Part shown: piece by piece, positions 22,902 to 31,839 of the stretch | How the letters are laid out: the number at the start of each line of letters is the position of its first letter | Position numbering within the stretch: the first letter of the stretch is position 1 | Source of the DNA: Kribbella sp. NBC_00382 | GTDB taxonomy: Bacteria > Actinomycetota > Actinomycetes > Propionibacteriales > Kribbellaceae | Direction of reading: 5' to 3' | DNA: 64,000 nucleotides | NCBI RefSeq assembly: GCF_036067295.1 | Contig: NZ_CP107954.1 | Span: forward strand, 3,410,001-3,474,000 | The notes under the pieces: generated by a model | Databases searched by the model: none | What the model saw: the letters and a program-made list of their open reading frames with translations, nothing else | What the model was told of the DNA's origin: nothing | Made by a program: the position numbers and the translations under genes

Positions 22902-24553
22902 CCGATTGCTTTGGCGGCGGCGCGACCCGCGGTCCGGCCAGTGAAGAGGCAGCCTCCGACGAAGGTGCCTTCGAGCGACCGGTATCCGTGGACCCCGCCG
23001 CCGCCGAAGCCGGAGACCTCGCCGGCCGCATAGACGCCGGGCAGCGGGGTGCCGTCGGCGCGGAGGACGCGGGAGTCCAGGTCGGTTTGCAGGCCGCCGA
23101 GGGACTTGCGGGTCAGGATGTTGAGCTTGACCGCGATCAACGGGCCGGCCTTGGGGTCGAGGATCTTGTGCGGGGGTGCGACCCGGATCAGCTTGTCGCC
23201 GCGGTAGTTCCGGGCGCCGCGCAGCGCGGTGACCTGGAGGTCCTTGGTGAAGGTGTTCTCCATTTCCCGGTCGCGGGCGAGGATCTGGCGCTCCAGCTCG
23301 GCGTACTCGATCAGGTCGGAGCCGACCACCTCGTTCATGCCGCGGACCAGGTCGGACAGGTTGTTGCGGACGACGAAGTCGGCGCCCTTGTCCATGAACG
23401 CCTGCACCGGAGCGGTCGCGCCGCCGCGGGCCCGGCCGAGCACGCCCTTGATGTCCTTGCCGGTGAGGTCCGGGTTCTGCTCCTGGCCGGAGAGCGCGAA
23501 CTCCTTCTCGATGATCTTCTGGGTGAGCACGAACCAGCTGTAGTCGTAGCCGGTCTTCATGATGTGCTCGAGCGTGCCGAGGGTGTCGAAGCCTGGGAAC
23601 AACGGCACCGGCAGCCGCTTGCCGGTCGCGTCGAACCACAGCGACGACGGCCCGGGCAGGATCCGGATCCCGTGCGAGGGCCAGATCGGGTCCCAGTTCC
23701 GGATGCCCTCGGTGTAGTGCCACATTCGGTCGCGGTTCACGTACCGGCCGCCGGCCGCCTCGGTGATCGCCAGCATCCGGCCGTCGACGTGCGCCGGTAC
23801 GCCGGTGATCATCTCCTTCGGCGGCTTGCCCATCCGCTCCGGCCAGGACTCCCGGACCAGGTCGTGGTTGCCGCCGATCCCGCCCGACGTGACGATCACC
23901 GCCTGCGCCGTTAAAGCGAAGTCCTCCACCTCGACCCGCGAGCTGGAGACGCCGCGGGCGACGGTGCTCGGCTCGAGCACCTTGCCGGAGACGCCGTCGA
24001 CGACACCGCCGGTCACCGTCAGCTCGTCCACCCGGTGCCGGAAGCGGAACTCCACCAGCCCCTTGGCGACCGCCTCGCGGACCCGGCGCTCGAACGGCGC
24101 GACCAGGCCCGGCCCGGTGCCCCAGGTGATGTGGAAGCGCGGCACCGAGTTGCCGTGGCCGTCCGCGTTGTAGCCACCGCGCTCGGCCCAGCCGACCACC
24201 GGGAAGAACCGCACGCCCTGGGCATGCAGCCACGGCCGCTTCTCGCCCGCCGCGAAGTCGACATACGCCTCGGCCCATTGCCGGGCCCACTTGTCCTCGT
24301 CGTCCAGCCGGTCGAAACCGGCCGAGCCGAGCCAGTCCTGGAAGGCCAGGTCGCGGGAGTCCTTGATGCCCATCCGGCGTTGTTCGGGGGAGTCCACGAA
24401 CATCAGCCCGCCGAACGACCAGAACGCCTGCCCACCCAGGGAGGCCTCCGGCTCCTGGTCGAGCAGCAGCACCTTCTTGCCCGCGTCGGCCAGCTCGGCG
24501 GTGGCGGCCAGCCCGGCCAGGCCGGCTCCCACCACGATCACATCAGCATCCAT
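22898..24553 (-). CDS. FAD-binding dehydrogenase (KstD/fumarate reductase-like flavoprotein)
   Basis: A 551-residue flavoprotein of the FAD-binding dehydrogenase group (COG3573-like), distantly related to fumarate reductase and 3-ketosteroid dehydrogenase. N-terminal FAD motif VGAGLAGLAATAELADAG with the acidic end LLLDQE, the loop QAFWSFGGLMF, and the C-terminal GEVSGFGGGGVHGYRSLEGT that closes on the flavin. It lacks a heme or Fe-S part and has no signal peptide, so it is a soluble enzyme; substrate unknown. ATG 24553 is clear. It is divergent from the DUF5107 gene across about 100 bases. Confidence 0.82.
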   Translation of the reverse strand: MDADVIVVGAGLAGLAATAELADAGKKVLLLDQEPEASLGGQAFWSFGGLMFVDSPEQRRMGIKDSRDLAFQDWLGSAGFDRLDDEDKWARQWAEAYVDFAAGEKRPWLHAQGVRFFPVVGWAERGGYNADGHGNSVPRFHITWGTGPGLVAPFERRVREAVAKGLVEFRFRHRVDELTVTGGVVDGVSGKVLEPSTVARGVSSSRVEVEDFALTAQAVIVTSGGIGGNHDLVRESWPERMGKPPKEMITGVPAHVDGRMLAITEAAGGRYVNRDRMWHYTEGIRNWDPIWPSHGIRILPGPSSLWFDATGKRLPVPLFPGFDTLGTLEHIMKTGYDYSWFVLTQKIIEKEFALSGQEQNPDLTGKDIKGVLGRARGGATAPVQAFMDKGADFVVRNNLSDLVRGMNEVVGSDLIEYAELERQILARDREMENTFTKDLQVTALRGARNYRGDKLIRVAPPHKILDPKAGPLIAVKLNILTRKSLGGLQTDLDSRVLRADGTPLPGVYAAGEVSGFGGGGVHGYRSLEGTFVGGCLFTGRTAGRAAAKAIG

Positions 24554-24654
24554 CGGTGCCCACTCCCTCGCGTCGGTCGTCCATGTATAGCGGACGCCTC
24601 GTAGCGGTGAGATTACCCTTTACTGCGCTGCGCGTTGTTGCAAGAATTAGCCCG

Positions 24655-26574
24655 GTGACGACCCTTTCCGCGCAACAGCTGAGCCTGCCCGCCGCTTCCC
24701 TCGGCGAGGAGAACCCGCTGCCGCCGCTGCGCTCGAGCCAGGACATGCACCACGTCGAGAACCTGGCCGAGCTGCCGGCCGAGATGCGCGAGAACATGAC
24801 CTACCCCGATCACCTGCAGACGATGCTGCCCACCCTCGTCCAGGACGGCTACGACCGTGACCTCGTCGAGCGCGAGCTGCCCTCGCTGGTCCTGGAGAAC
24901 GACCGCCTCCGGGCCACCATCCTCCCCAGCCTCGGCGGCCGCCTCTACTCCCTTGGCCACAAGGCGAGCGGCGACGAATTGCTCTACCGCAACCCGGTCC
25001 TCCAGCCGGCCAACCTCGCCTTGCGCAATGCCTGGTTCGCCGGCGGCGTCGAGTGGAACCTCGGCAGTACTGGCCACTGGACCGGCACCTGCTCACCCAT
25101 GCACGCGGCCCGCGTCGAAGGCCCGGACGGTACGCCGGTACTACGCCTATGGGAGCTCGAGCGCACCCGCAACCTGATCATCCAGCTGGACTTCTGGCTC
25201 CCCGAGGACTCCGAGCAGCTGTACGTCGGTGCGCGGATCCAGAACCCGTCGAGCGAGACCGCCCCGGCGTACTGGTGGTCGAACATCGCGGTCGAACAGT
25301 CGCCGGGGACGCGGGTACTCGTCCCGGCCGACCAGGCCTGGCGGTTCGGGTACGGCAATCGGCTCGACCTGGTCGGCGTACCGGAGTACGACGGGGTCGA
25401 TCTGACCTATCCGATGCGGCACCGGCGAGCGGTCGACTTCTTCTTCGAGCTGCCGCCGGAGGAGCAGCCCTGGATCGCGTCACTCGATGCCGAGGGCAAC
25501 GGATTGGCGCAAGCGTCGACGGACCGGTTGCGCGGCCGGAAGCTGTTCGTCTGGGGCGAATCGACCGGTGGCCGCAGGTGGCAGGAGTGGCTCTCGCCGG
25601 GCTTGCAGGGACACGGGTACGCCGAGATCCAGGCCGGCCTGGCGCGGACCCAGATGGAGCACCTCAAGTTGCCAGCAGCAACCAATTGGCACTGGCTGGA
25701 GGCGTACGGGCGGGTCAGCGTCGACCCGGCCAAGGCGCACGCGGAGGACTGGAAGACGGCTCGGACGGCCGCGGGCGAAGTACTGGAGCCGGTACTACGT
25801 TCGCTCGCCGCCCGCGAGGAGGAGTGGCTGACCGTCATCGACGCCGAGCCGGCCGAGCAACTCGCGGTCGGGTCGGGATGGGGAGCGCTGGAGTTGCGGC
25901 GTACCGGCTGGAAGGTCTCCGCGGGGACGCCGTTCGCCGACGAGACGATGACGGCCCGCGAACGCGCCTGGCTGCCGGTGCTCGAAGGTCGGCTGCCTGA
26001 GCCGATCGACCACAACGTGCCGCCGGACGGCACCTTGCTGCATTGGAAGGACTTGCTCGAAGCGGTCGAGGAGGACAACTGGCTGAGCTGGTACCACCGC
26101 GGCGTCGCCCGCTGGTACGCCGATGACCACGACGGCGCGCTCGACGCCTGGCGCAAGTCGAGCAATTGCTTGAAAACCGTATGGTCCGCACGCGAACTGG
26201 CGTTGCGCTCGGGCGACAGCCACGACTGGGATCATGCGGTGACCCTGGCCCCGGCCGGCTTGCATCAGTTGTTCGTGGAGGCGTTCGAGTGGGCCGTCGA
26301 CGCTGGGGACACCAGGGCCGCCGAGCAGTTCTACCAGCGCGCCTCCGAGGAGGTACGCACCCATCCGCGGCTCCGGGCGGCCAGGGTCAAGCTGTTGCTG
26401 CTGCAGGACGACGCGGCCGGCGCCCAGGCCTTGCTGGACGAGGGGATCGACCTGCCGACCGTCCGCGAGGGGGAGAACCCGCTGGCGGAGTACTGGCAGT
26501 GGGCGCAGCGTGAGCTGGGCACGGACCGGCCGGTGCCGTCACGGCATCAGTTCGGGATGTTCGGCGACAGCTGA
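24655..26574 (+). CDS. DUF5107 domain protein with C-terminal tetratricopeptide-like region
   Basis: A 639-residue cytosolic protein. The first 350 residues form a DUF5107 domain, a carbohydrate-associated fold related to aldose-epimerase/galactose-mutarotase beta-sandwiches (LPSLGGRLYSLGHKASGDEL, WFAGGVEWNLGS and the aromatic WWSNIAVEQ). The C-terminal part (about 480-630) is all helical with TPR-like pairs (WYADDHDGALDAWRKSS, DTRAAEQFYQRASEE). In Actinobacteria such proteins sit in sugar or oligosaccharide utilisation loci, but the reaction is unknown. GTG 24655 is preferred to the 99-base upstream extension; no ribosome site precedes it, and an AAGAAT about eight bases upstream would suit a leaderless transcript. 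Confidence 0.75.
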   Translation: MTTLSAQQLSLPAASLGEENPLPPLRSSQDMHHVENLAELPAEMRENMTYPDHLQTMLPTLVQDGYDRDLVERELPSLVLENDRLRATILPSLGGRLYSLGHKASGDELLYRNPVLQPANLALRNAWFAGGVEWNLGSTGHWTGTCSPMHAARVEGPDGTPVLRLWELERTRNLIIQLDFWLPEDSEQLYVGARIQNPSSETAPAYWWSNIAVEQSPGTRVLVPADQAWRFGYGNRLDLVGVPEYDGVDLTYPMRHRRAVDFFFELPPEEQPWIASLDAEGNGLAQASTDRLRGRKLFVWGESTGGRRWQEWLSPGLQGHGYAEIQAGLARTQMEHLKLPAATNWHWLEAYGRVSVDPAKAHAEDWKTARTAAGEVLEPVLRSLAAREEEWLTVIDAEPAEQLAVGSGWGALELRRTGWKVSAGTPFADETMTARERAWLPVLEGRLPEPIDHNVPPDGTLLHWKDLLEAVEEDNWLSWYHRGVARWYADDHDGALDAWRKSSNCLKTVWSARELALRSGDSHDWDHAVTLAPAGLHQLFVEAFEWAVDAGDTRAAEQFYQRASEEVRTHPRLRAARVKLLLLQDDAAGAQALLDEGIDLPTVREGENPLAEYWQWAQRELGTDRPVPSRHQFGMFGDS

Positions 26575-26628
26575 AACACAATTGTCAGTACGTGGGAACC
26601 GGATCGCCTCAGCCGCCGTCCCACCGTT

Positions 26629-26648
26629 TGTACGGGAAGGCCCGTACA
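26629..26648 (+). terminator. Hairpin terminator after the DUF5107 gene
   Basis: TGTACGGG (26629-26636) and CCCGTACA (26641-26648) make a perfect eight-base stem with an AAGG tetraloop, 54 bases after the stop and 62 before the next start. A wider weak pairing, GTGGGA with TCCCAC, encloses the preceding region. Confidence 0.6.
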
Positions 26649-26709
26649 GGCAGTACGACAAAACGACGACCGCGCCGCTCGCGGGCGACGCGTCGGGGGT
26701 GAGTACCAA

Positions 26710-27102
26710 GTGTTGACTATCGTTGTATTCGGTGGTTTAAGCCTGGTGCTGCTGGTCACGGCATGCATCGTGGCAGACATCGTTGCGGGCGTCCGGCGCC
26801 GCAGCGATGGGGTCGAGAAGACAGCCGGACGGGTGACGAAGGTGCGCGGCCCGGTCCGCGGACAGCTGGAGAGTGGCGCGACGGCGGAATGCCTGGAGGT
26901 CACTGTCGAGTACTACACCCGGCACGGCGAGGGCCCGTTCGAGGTCGCGCGGATGATTCCGCTGGCCGCGGCGAGCAGCTACGCCAAGAACGACAGGGTG
27001 ATCGTCAGCTACGACATCCGGTCGCCGCGCAGGGCCCGGATCGCGGGCAAGGTGAGCCACTGGCCGACGATCGGCCCACGCTCACCGGTTCCGCAGCCGT
27101 AA
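26710..27102 (+). CDS. Small membrane protein of DUF3592 type
   Basis: A 130-residue protein with one N-terminal membrane helix (about 2-25) and a soluble beta-rich domain (about 38-110: AGRVTKVRGPVRGQ, LEVTVEYYTRHGEGPFEVAR, VIVSYDIRSPRRARI). The layout matches the DUF3592 family of single-helix proteins with an OB-like domain. GTG 26710 follows GGGGTGAG. The function is unknown. It is convergent with a TetR gene across a perfect hairpin. Confidence 0.7.
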   Translation: MLTIVVFGGLSLVLLVTACIVADIVAGVRRRSDGVEKTAGRVTKVRGPVRGQLESGATAECLEVTVEYYTRHGEGPFEVARMIPLAAASSYAKNDRVIVSYDIRSPRRARIAGKVSHWPTIGPRSPVPQP

Positions 27103-27172
27103 GCCTTCCTTACCCAGCAAGAAGCGCCCTCCCTCGCCAGATCGGCGGGGGACCTTTGATTTACGACGAAAC

Positions 27173-27204
27173 GTTGCTCGAGCCGCCTGCATGGCTCGAG
27201 CAAC
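27173..27204. terminator. Perfect bidirectional hairpin terminator
   Basis: GTTGCTCGAGCC (27173-27184) pairs fully with GGCTCGAGCAAC (27193-27204) around an eight-base loop. It lies between the convergent stops at 27102 and 27225 and could serve both genes. No T-run follows, as is usual in Actinobacteria. Confidence 0.8.
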
Positions 27205-27224
27205 TGGTGATTCAGGGCAGCGGC

Positions 27225-27893
27225 TCAGCCGGCCTCAGCCGGCAGGTGTGGCTCGAGCAGGCGGTGCAGGGCCGGGCGGCCCTGAGCCAGCACGTACTCC
27301 GCGTCCGCGGCAGGCAGCCGGTCCGCCAGGTGGGCCAGTGCCTCGCCCATCGCGATCGTCAGCGTGACGCTCATCTGGAACTCGTGGCTGTCCCGCGCCC
27401 CGAACCGCAGCGTGAGCAGCTCGGCGAACTCGCCCGCGTGCTGGTCGTCGAACTCACCGGGCGTCACCTCCAGCTCCGGATCGCCCAGCCCGCTCAGCAC
27501 GACCGCGCGGAACCCCGGATCGGTGGTGTGCATCTCGCGGAAGGTGTCCAGGGTGACATCGACGGCCTGCCGCCAGTCGGCCACCACGGCCAGCCGCTCG
27601 CGGACTGCCTCGGTGTAGCGATGCTGGTTGCGCCGCTCGATCGCCTGGATCAGGGTGCGCTTGTCCGGGAAGTACCGGTAGACGCTGCCGACCGCGATCT
27701 CGGCCCGGCGGGCGATGCTGCTGGTCGAGGCGGCGTCGTAGCCGCGTTCGACCACCTCGGCGCAGGCCGCGTCGAGGATGCGCTCGACCTGGCGATTGGC
27801 CCGGTCCTGGGTCGGTGTCCGGCGCAGCGGGTACGCCGTACCGGCGTCGGCGCCTGGCTCCTCGCCTGCGGATGTGGTGACCATGGTGTTCAT
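27225..27893 (-). CDS. TetR-family transcriptional regulator
   Basis: A 222-residue TetR regulator. The N-terminal helix-turn-helix domain (about 27-75) has RANRQVERILDAACAEVVER, then AASTSSIARRAEIAVGSVYR and YFPDKRTLIQAIE, the classical TetR core. The rest is a helical ligand-binding dimer domain. ATG 27893 has GGAGG six bases upstream; an earlier ATG would extend it without a ribosome site. It is divergent from the PI-PLC gene, with an inverted repeat at 27953-27979 between them as the probable operator. Confidence 0.88.
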   Translation of the reverse strand: MNTMVTTSAGEEPGADAGTAYPLRRTPTQDRANRQVERILDAACAEVVERGYDAASTSSIARRAEIAVGSVYRYFPDKRTLIQAIERRNQHRYTEAVRERLAVVADWRQAVDVTLDTFREMHTTDPGFRAVVLSGLGDPELEVTPGEFDDQHAGEFAELLTLRFGARDSHEFQMSVTLTIAMGEALAHLADRLPAADAEYVLAQGRPALHRLLEPHLPAEAG

Positions 27894-27952
27894 TGTGCCT
27901 CCACCGGGGGACAACGTTGCCAAAAGCCCGCCGTCGGCACTACACGGTTTGC

Positions 27953-27979
27953 TGTCATCTAACAGTCGGCCAGATGACA
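27953..27979. promoter_or_regulatory. Inverted repeat between TetR and PI-PLC genes
   Basis: TGTCATCT (27953-27960) and AGATGACA (27972-27979) form a perfect 8+8 inverted repeat with an 11-base spacer in the 146-base divergent gap. A short palindrome CAACGTTG also occurs in the same gap, nearer the TetR start. The larger repeat is the likely TetR operator. Confidence 0.6.
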
Positions 27980-28039
27980 CCGGTCTAGATGAGAATCGGG
28001 GCAGAGGTCGCCGTCGGGGTTGAGTGAGGGAGAAAACAG

Positions 28040-29218
28040 ATGCAGGTCAGCAGGAAACTGATTGCGGGACTCGCGTCCCTGGCCGTCGCCGGAGGTGGCC
28101 TGGCCGGAAGCGCCGCGCTGCCCGGGCAGAGCGCCGAGGCCAAGACGGACAACCGGACGAACACCTCCGGGATCCGGATGAACCAGGTGCAGCAGATCGG
28201 CTCGCACAACTCGTACCACCGGGAGCTGAGCCCGAACGAGCAGAAGGTCCAGCAGCAGCAGAACCCGGGCTCCGTCGACCTCTGGTACTCACACGCCCCG
28301 GTCGGCCAGCAGCTCGAGTACCAGAACGTCCGGACGCTGGAGTTCGACCTGTTCCCGGACCCTGTCGGTGGCCTCTACACCTACCCGCTGATCCGCAAGC
28401 TGACCGGTCAGGGCCCCCTCACCGACCCGGCGCTCGCGCAGCCCGGCATCAAGGTGATGCACGTCCCGGACTTCGACTACAACACCAACTGCCGGACCTT
28501 CGTACTCTGCCTGCAGCAGGTCAAGACGTGGACCGACGAGCACCCGAACGCGGCACCGATCTCGATCAACCTCGAGCTGAAGCAGTCCGACCCGCAGGTG
28601 GTCGCCGCCGGTGGGGTGAAGGCTCCGCCGTGGGACGCCGCGAACCTGGACAGCGTCGACACCGAGATCCACTCGGTCTTCACCGCGGACGACCTGATCA
28701 CGCCGGACGATGTCCGCAAGCCGGGCCTGACGCTCGAGCAGTCGGTACTGACCAAGGGCTGGCCGACACTGCGGGACGCCCGCGGCAAGGTGATGTTCTA
28801 CTTCGACAACGGCGGTCCGGGCGAGATCCGCGACCTGTACCGGGCCGGCAAGCCGAACCTGGAGGGCCGCGCCGTCTTCACCCGTGGTCCCGAGGGTGAA
28901 CCGGACGCCGCGATCACCGAGGTGAACGACCCGCGGGGCGCCGGCCAGGCCGAGATCCAGCGGCTGGTCACGAAGGGCTACCTGGTCCGGACCCGGTCGG
29001 ACGAGCCGATGGCGACGATCCGGGACAAGGACTACACCCGGCTCGGCATCGCGCTCGCCAGCGGCGCGCAGTACGTGACGACCGACTTCCCGGTCGCCGG
29101 GATGGCGGCCCGCTACGACAGTGACTTCGTCGCCCAGCTGCCGGGGAAGACCGCCGTACGATTCAACCCGGTGACGGCGCCGAAGAAGCGCCATGGAGTC
29201 GTGTCGGAAGAGAGGTAG
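28040..29218 (+). CDS. Secreted Ca2+-dependent phosphoinositide-specific phospholipase C
   Basis: A 392-residue exported protein; signal peptide about 1-33 (hydrophobic core LIAGLASLAVAGGG, cut near AEA). The catalytic domain is of the Ca2+-dependent PI-PLC C1 type. The first catalytic His is in IGSHNSYH (H56) with a nearby second His, the metal ligands fall in LEFDLFPD, and another conserved segment is MHVPDFDYNTNC. The late NLELKQSD and FYFDNGGPGE also match the family. It cleaves phosphatidylinositol-type lipids or glycerophosphodiesters outside the cell. ATG 28040 lies just after GAGGGAGAAA. It is followed by osmC three bases after the stop, and divergent from TetR. Confidence 0.88.
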   Translation: MQVSRKLIAGLASLAVAGGGLAGSAALPGQSAEAKTDNRTNTSGIRMNQVQQIGSHNSYHRELSPNEQKVQQQQNPGSVDLWYSHAPVGQQLEYQNVRTLEFDLFPDPVGGLYTYPLIRKLTGQGPLTDPALAQPGIKVMHVPDFDYNTNCRTFVLCLQQVKTWTDEHPNAAPISINLELKQSDPQVVAAGGVKAPPWDAANLDSVDTEIHSVFTADDLITPDDVRKPGLTLEQSVLTKGWPTLRDARGKVMFYFDNGGPGEIRDLYRAGKPNLEGRAVFTRGPEGEPDAAITEVNDPRGAGQAEIQRLVTKGYLVRTRSDEPMATIRDKDYTRLGIALASGAQYVTTDFPVAGMAARYDSDFVAQLPGKTAVRFNPVTAPKKRHGVVSEER

Positions 29219-29221
29219 TCC

Positions 29222-29668
29222 ATGTCGGAGCACGTGGTCGATGTCAGCTGGAGTCGCGGTGAGCACGAGTTCACCTACGAGAAGTACAGCCGGGACCACG
29301 AGTGGCGCTTCGACGGTGGAGTGACCGTGCCCGGGTCGGCCAATCCGGCGTACCTGGGCACGGACTCCGGGACGGTGGACCCGGAGGAGGCGTTCGTGGC
29401 GGCGCTCTCGTCCTGCCACATGCTCACCTTCCTCGCGATCGCGGCGAAGAAGCGGCTGGTGGTCGACTCGTACGTCGATCACGCGGTCGGCGTGATGGCC
29501 AAGAACGAGGCCGGGCGGATGGCGGTCACCCGGGTGACGCTGCATCCGGTGATCACCTTCGCGGGTGAGACCCCGGACGAGGCGGCGATGGATCGGCTGC
29601 ATCACTTGTCGCACCAGGAGTGCTTCATCGCGAATTCGGTGACCACCGAGGTACTGGTCGAGAAATAA
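29222..29668 (+). CDS. OsmC family peroxiredoxin-like protein
   Basis: A 148-residue protein of the OsmC/Ohr superfamily. Both reactive cysteines are present: SSCHMLTFL (first Cys, helix start) and HQECFIANSV (second Cys near the C terminus). The N-terminal beta segment is typical. OsmC/Ohr enzymes reduce organic hydroperoxides using their two thiols. It sits three bases after the phospholipase gene, so the two form one operon; coupling of lipid cleavage and lipid-peroxide defence is a possible theme (inference). ATG 29222; a hairpin starting at the stop codon terminates the unit. Confidence 0.88.
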   Translation: MSEHVVDVSWSRGEHEFTYEKYSRDHEWRFDGGVTVPGSANPAYLGTDSGTVDPEEAFVAALSSCHMLTFLAIAAKKRLVVDSYVDHAVGVMAKNEAGRMAVTRVTLHPVITFAGETPDEAAMDRLHHLSHQECFIANSVTTEVLVEK

Positions 29669-29732
29669 AGAACCACCCGGGCCGGCCTGAGCCTCGCGCA
29701 ATCGGCGTCAGGATGGCCAACGGGTGGTTCTT
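29668..29732 (+). terminator. Hairpin terminator after osmC
   Basis: AAGAACCACCCG (29668-29679) is complementary to CGGGTGGTTCTT (29721-29732), a perfect 12-base outer stem that begins in the stop codon. The enclosed 41 bases include GGCCGGCC and can form smaller stems. From here to 29877 I see no gene. Confidence 0.7.
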
Positions 29733-29877
29733 GGCGCTCCGCTGTGGCGGAGCACCGCGACGGGCAGGCGACGCGCTCGCATAGGGGCGCCTCGTGCGTC
29801 ATGCGACTTCCGTGCGATCTACCTCGGTGGGGAAGACCGTTCGGGTGCGCCGCCTGTCCGTCCGTCCGGTTCGCGCC

Positions 29878-30009
29878 TTACTGCTCGGCGGCGGCGTCGC
29901 TCCGGTCGTCGGTGGGGACGGTCGCTGAGGCCGTCTTGTCGCTGCGGTCATCGCGGCGCAGATGAATCTGCTCGGTGGCGATGACTGTCATCAGTCGGTG
30001 GATCGTCAT
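29878..30009 (-). CDS. Possible small protein, 43 residues
   Basis: The stretch 29733-30093 lacks any obvious gene except this short frame: MTIHRLMTVIATEQIHLRRD and then TASATVPTDDRSDAAAEQ. Third codon positions are mostly G or C, which supports translation, but there is no recognisable domain and the ribosome site is weak (AGG too close to the ATG at 30009). It lies downstream of the FUSC gene on the same strand. A near-CRP repeat, CGTGTG and CACACG, is at 30063-30082. Treat it as tentative. Confidence 0.3.
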   Translation of the reverse strand: MTIHRLMTVIATEQIHLRRDDRSDKTASATVPTDDRSDAAAEQ

Positions 30010-30093
30010 GCCTGTGAGACGCACGGCGGGGCCGGGTATGACGGGAATTTCTCAGAACATTTCGTGTGATCGGCGCCACACGGTCCGGAGGGG

Positions 30094-31248
30094 CTACTTC
30101 TCGTCCAGGCCGTCGGGGCGGAGCGGGACGAGTTCGCGGGCCTCGTCGTACGTCGTACCGGTCAGCTCGAGCAGGTCGACGATGACCGAGCGCATCTGGC
30201 CGAGGACGACGACGGCGGAGAGGCCGGGCGGCGTCGGGAGTACGGCGGTACGGCGGCCGAGTTCGCCCAGGACGCGGTGGGCCGCGACGTCGGCGGCCGG
30301 CTCGAAGAGGGACTCGGCGATGAGGCGGGTGCCGTCGGCAAGACGGTCGAGCAGCATCGGGTACTCGTCGGGCATGCGCTCGTCGCGCCATACGGAGACT
30401 GCTACCCGGCGTACCAGGACCCTGATGTTGCGGATCGCGCGGTCGAGCGGGATGACCAGGTCGGCGATCTCCTGGACGCGGCCGCGGTGACGGCGGCGGA
30501 ACGGGGAGAGCCGGACGACTGCTACGCCCTCGGCGGCTGCGCTGCGCAGGTCGTCGAGCAGGCTCTCGCTCTCGCGGGCCCGGCGGAGGGCGTCCGTGAC
30601 GGCGTCGTGGTCGTCCAGGCGGAGACCGTCGGCGGTCTCGATCAGGATGGCCGAGAGCTCGTTCAGGACGCTGGTGGCTTGTTGCCGGGGGCGACGAATC
30701 GCGGCGGCTGGGGCGATGGTTGCGGCGGCAAGGGCGACCAGGCCGCCGAGGACCGCGTCCAGCCAGCGGTTGAAGGCGGCGCCGTCGGTGGGCAGCAGGG
30801 TGGTCACGATCGCGGCCTGTACGCCGGCCTGGGTGGCCATCAGGGTGCCGGCGCCGAGCAGGACGGCGATGCTCATCGCGAGCGCTATGACGAAGACGAG
30901 CTGGAGTACGCCGGTACCGAAGACGCGGACGAACAGGTCGCCGACGCCGACTCCTACCGCGACGCCGACCATCACCTCGGCGACGCGGCGCAGGCGCTGG
31001 CCGAAGCTGAAGCCGAGGCAGACCATCGCGGCGACCGGGGCGAAGAATGGTTGCTTGTGGCCAAGGGCATAGCGGGCGATCGCCCAGGCGGTGGCGGCGG
31101 CCAGGGCGCACTGGGCGATGAAGAAGGCTCGGCTGCGCCAGCGGTCGATCCGGCGGTGCACGGAGGCGGCGGAGCGCCGGGCGGCGCGAGGGGCGATGTC
31201 GTCGCGGAGTTCGCGCAACTGCTCCAGGGTCAGCCGCACCGGGTCCAT
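30094..31248 (-). CDS. FUSC/aromatic acid exporter-like membrane protein
   Basis: A 384-residue protein. An N-terminal charged helix (1-40) is followed by about six membrane helices in the first half (40-185), including the FUSC-typical FFAPVAAMVCLGFSFGQRLR and VAEVMVGVAVGVGVGDL, then a long cytosolic helical half (about 190-370: ELSAILIETADGLRLDD, RRARESESLLDDLRSA). FUSC/ArAE proteins are predicted exporters of aromatic acids. The frame extends upstream to 31983, but ATG 31248 (GATGGGGTG before it) starts the conserved part. Divergent from a DUF5709 gene. Confidence 0.85.
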   Translation of the reverse strand: MDPVRLTLEQLRELRDDIAPRAARRSAASVHRRIDRWRSRAFFIAQCALAAATAWAIARYALGHKQPFFAPVAAMVCLGFSFGQRLRRVAEVMVGVAVGVGVGDLFVRVFGTGVLQLVFVIALAMSIAVLLGAGTLMATQAGVQAAIVTTLLPTDGAAFNRWLDAVLGGLVALAAATIAPAAAIRRPRQQATSVLNELSAILIETADGLRLDDHDAVTDALRRARESESLLDDLRSAAAEGVAVVRLSPFRRRHRGRVQEIADLVIPLDRAIRNIRVLVRRVAVSVWRDERMPDEYPMLLDRLADGTRLIAESLFEPAADVAAHRVLGELGRRTAVLPTPPGLSAVVVLGQMRSVIVDLLELTGTTYDEARELVPLRPDGLDEK

Positions 31249-31332
31249 CACCCCATCATCGGGGATGGGTGGGCTCGGGTGACGCAGGGGCGCCGCCTTG
31301 ATTCCTTTTGCTCGGACAGCGAGGGTGGTGCC

Positions 31333-31836
31333 ATGAGCGACAACAACCGTGAGGACTACGGCAGCTACAGCGTCGACGACGAGGACCAGTTGCAGGCCTC
31401 GGACACGCTGAACGACCGCGGCGTGGACGACCTGCTGGACGAGGGCTACTCGCCGCCGGAGAAGTGGTCCGCGGGCGAAGGCTTCGGTACCACCGCCGAG
31501 GAGGCGCTGGAGGGAGAGACGCTGGACCAGCGGCTCGCGCAGGAGGAACCCGAACCGGACCCGTACGCGGAGGACGGCGAGAACGTCGGCGGCCCTGAGG
31601 TGGGAGAGGTCCGCTCCGGCCGTCTGGTCGCCCCCGACGAGGGCGCCCACTTCGACGAGGAGAAGGACCTGGTCGCCGAGGACGTCGGCTTCGACGGCGC
31701 CGCCGCCAGCGCCGAGGAAGCAGCCGTCCACGTAGTCAACGACGACGAGCCCTTCGAACTGGACGACGAAGACGAAACCGACCTCGAAGACGTCCGAGAC
31801 GTAGACCTCGGCGACGTCGGCGACCTGGAGGACTGA
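31333..31836 (+). CDS. DUF5709 acidic protein
   Basis: A 167-residue, extremely acidic, probably disordered protein (YSVDDEDQLQASDTLNDRGV, DDLLDEGYSPPEKWSAGEGF, then ETLDQRLAQEEPEPDPY). The conserved opening, with the DxLxDRGxDDxLDEGYSPPEKW pattern, is DUF5709, an actinobacterial family of unknown role. The tail is mostly Asp, Glu and Val. ATG 31333 follows GAGGGTGGTG. A large hairpin begins four bases after the stop. Confidence 0.85.
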   Translation: MSDNNREDYGSYSVDDEDQLQASDTLNDRGVDDLLDEGYSPPEKWSAGEGFGTTAEEALEGETLDQRLAQEEPEPDPYAEDGENVGGPEVGEVRSGRLVAPDEGAHFDEEKDLVAEDVGFDGAAASAEEAAVHVVNDDEPFELDDEDETDLEDVRDVDLGDVGDLED

Positions 31837-31839
31837 ACC

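Noticed and set aside
22314..24290. A 658-codon open frame on the minus strand
   Set aside because: It overlaps the RIO kinase and the FAD dehydrogenase and has an Arg/Gly-rich composition typical of shadow frames.
30063..30082. CGTGTG-N8-CACACG as a second CRP site
   Set aside because: One key base differs from TGTGA-N6-TCACA and it lies directly after the FUSC gene, where a stem-loop is equally likely.
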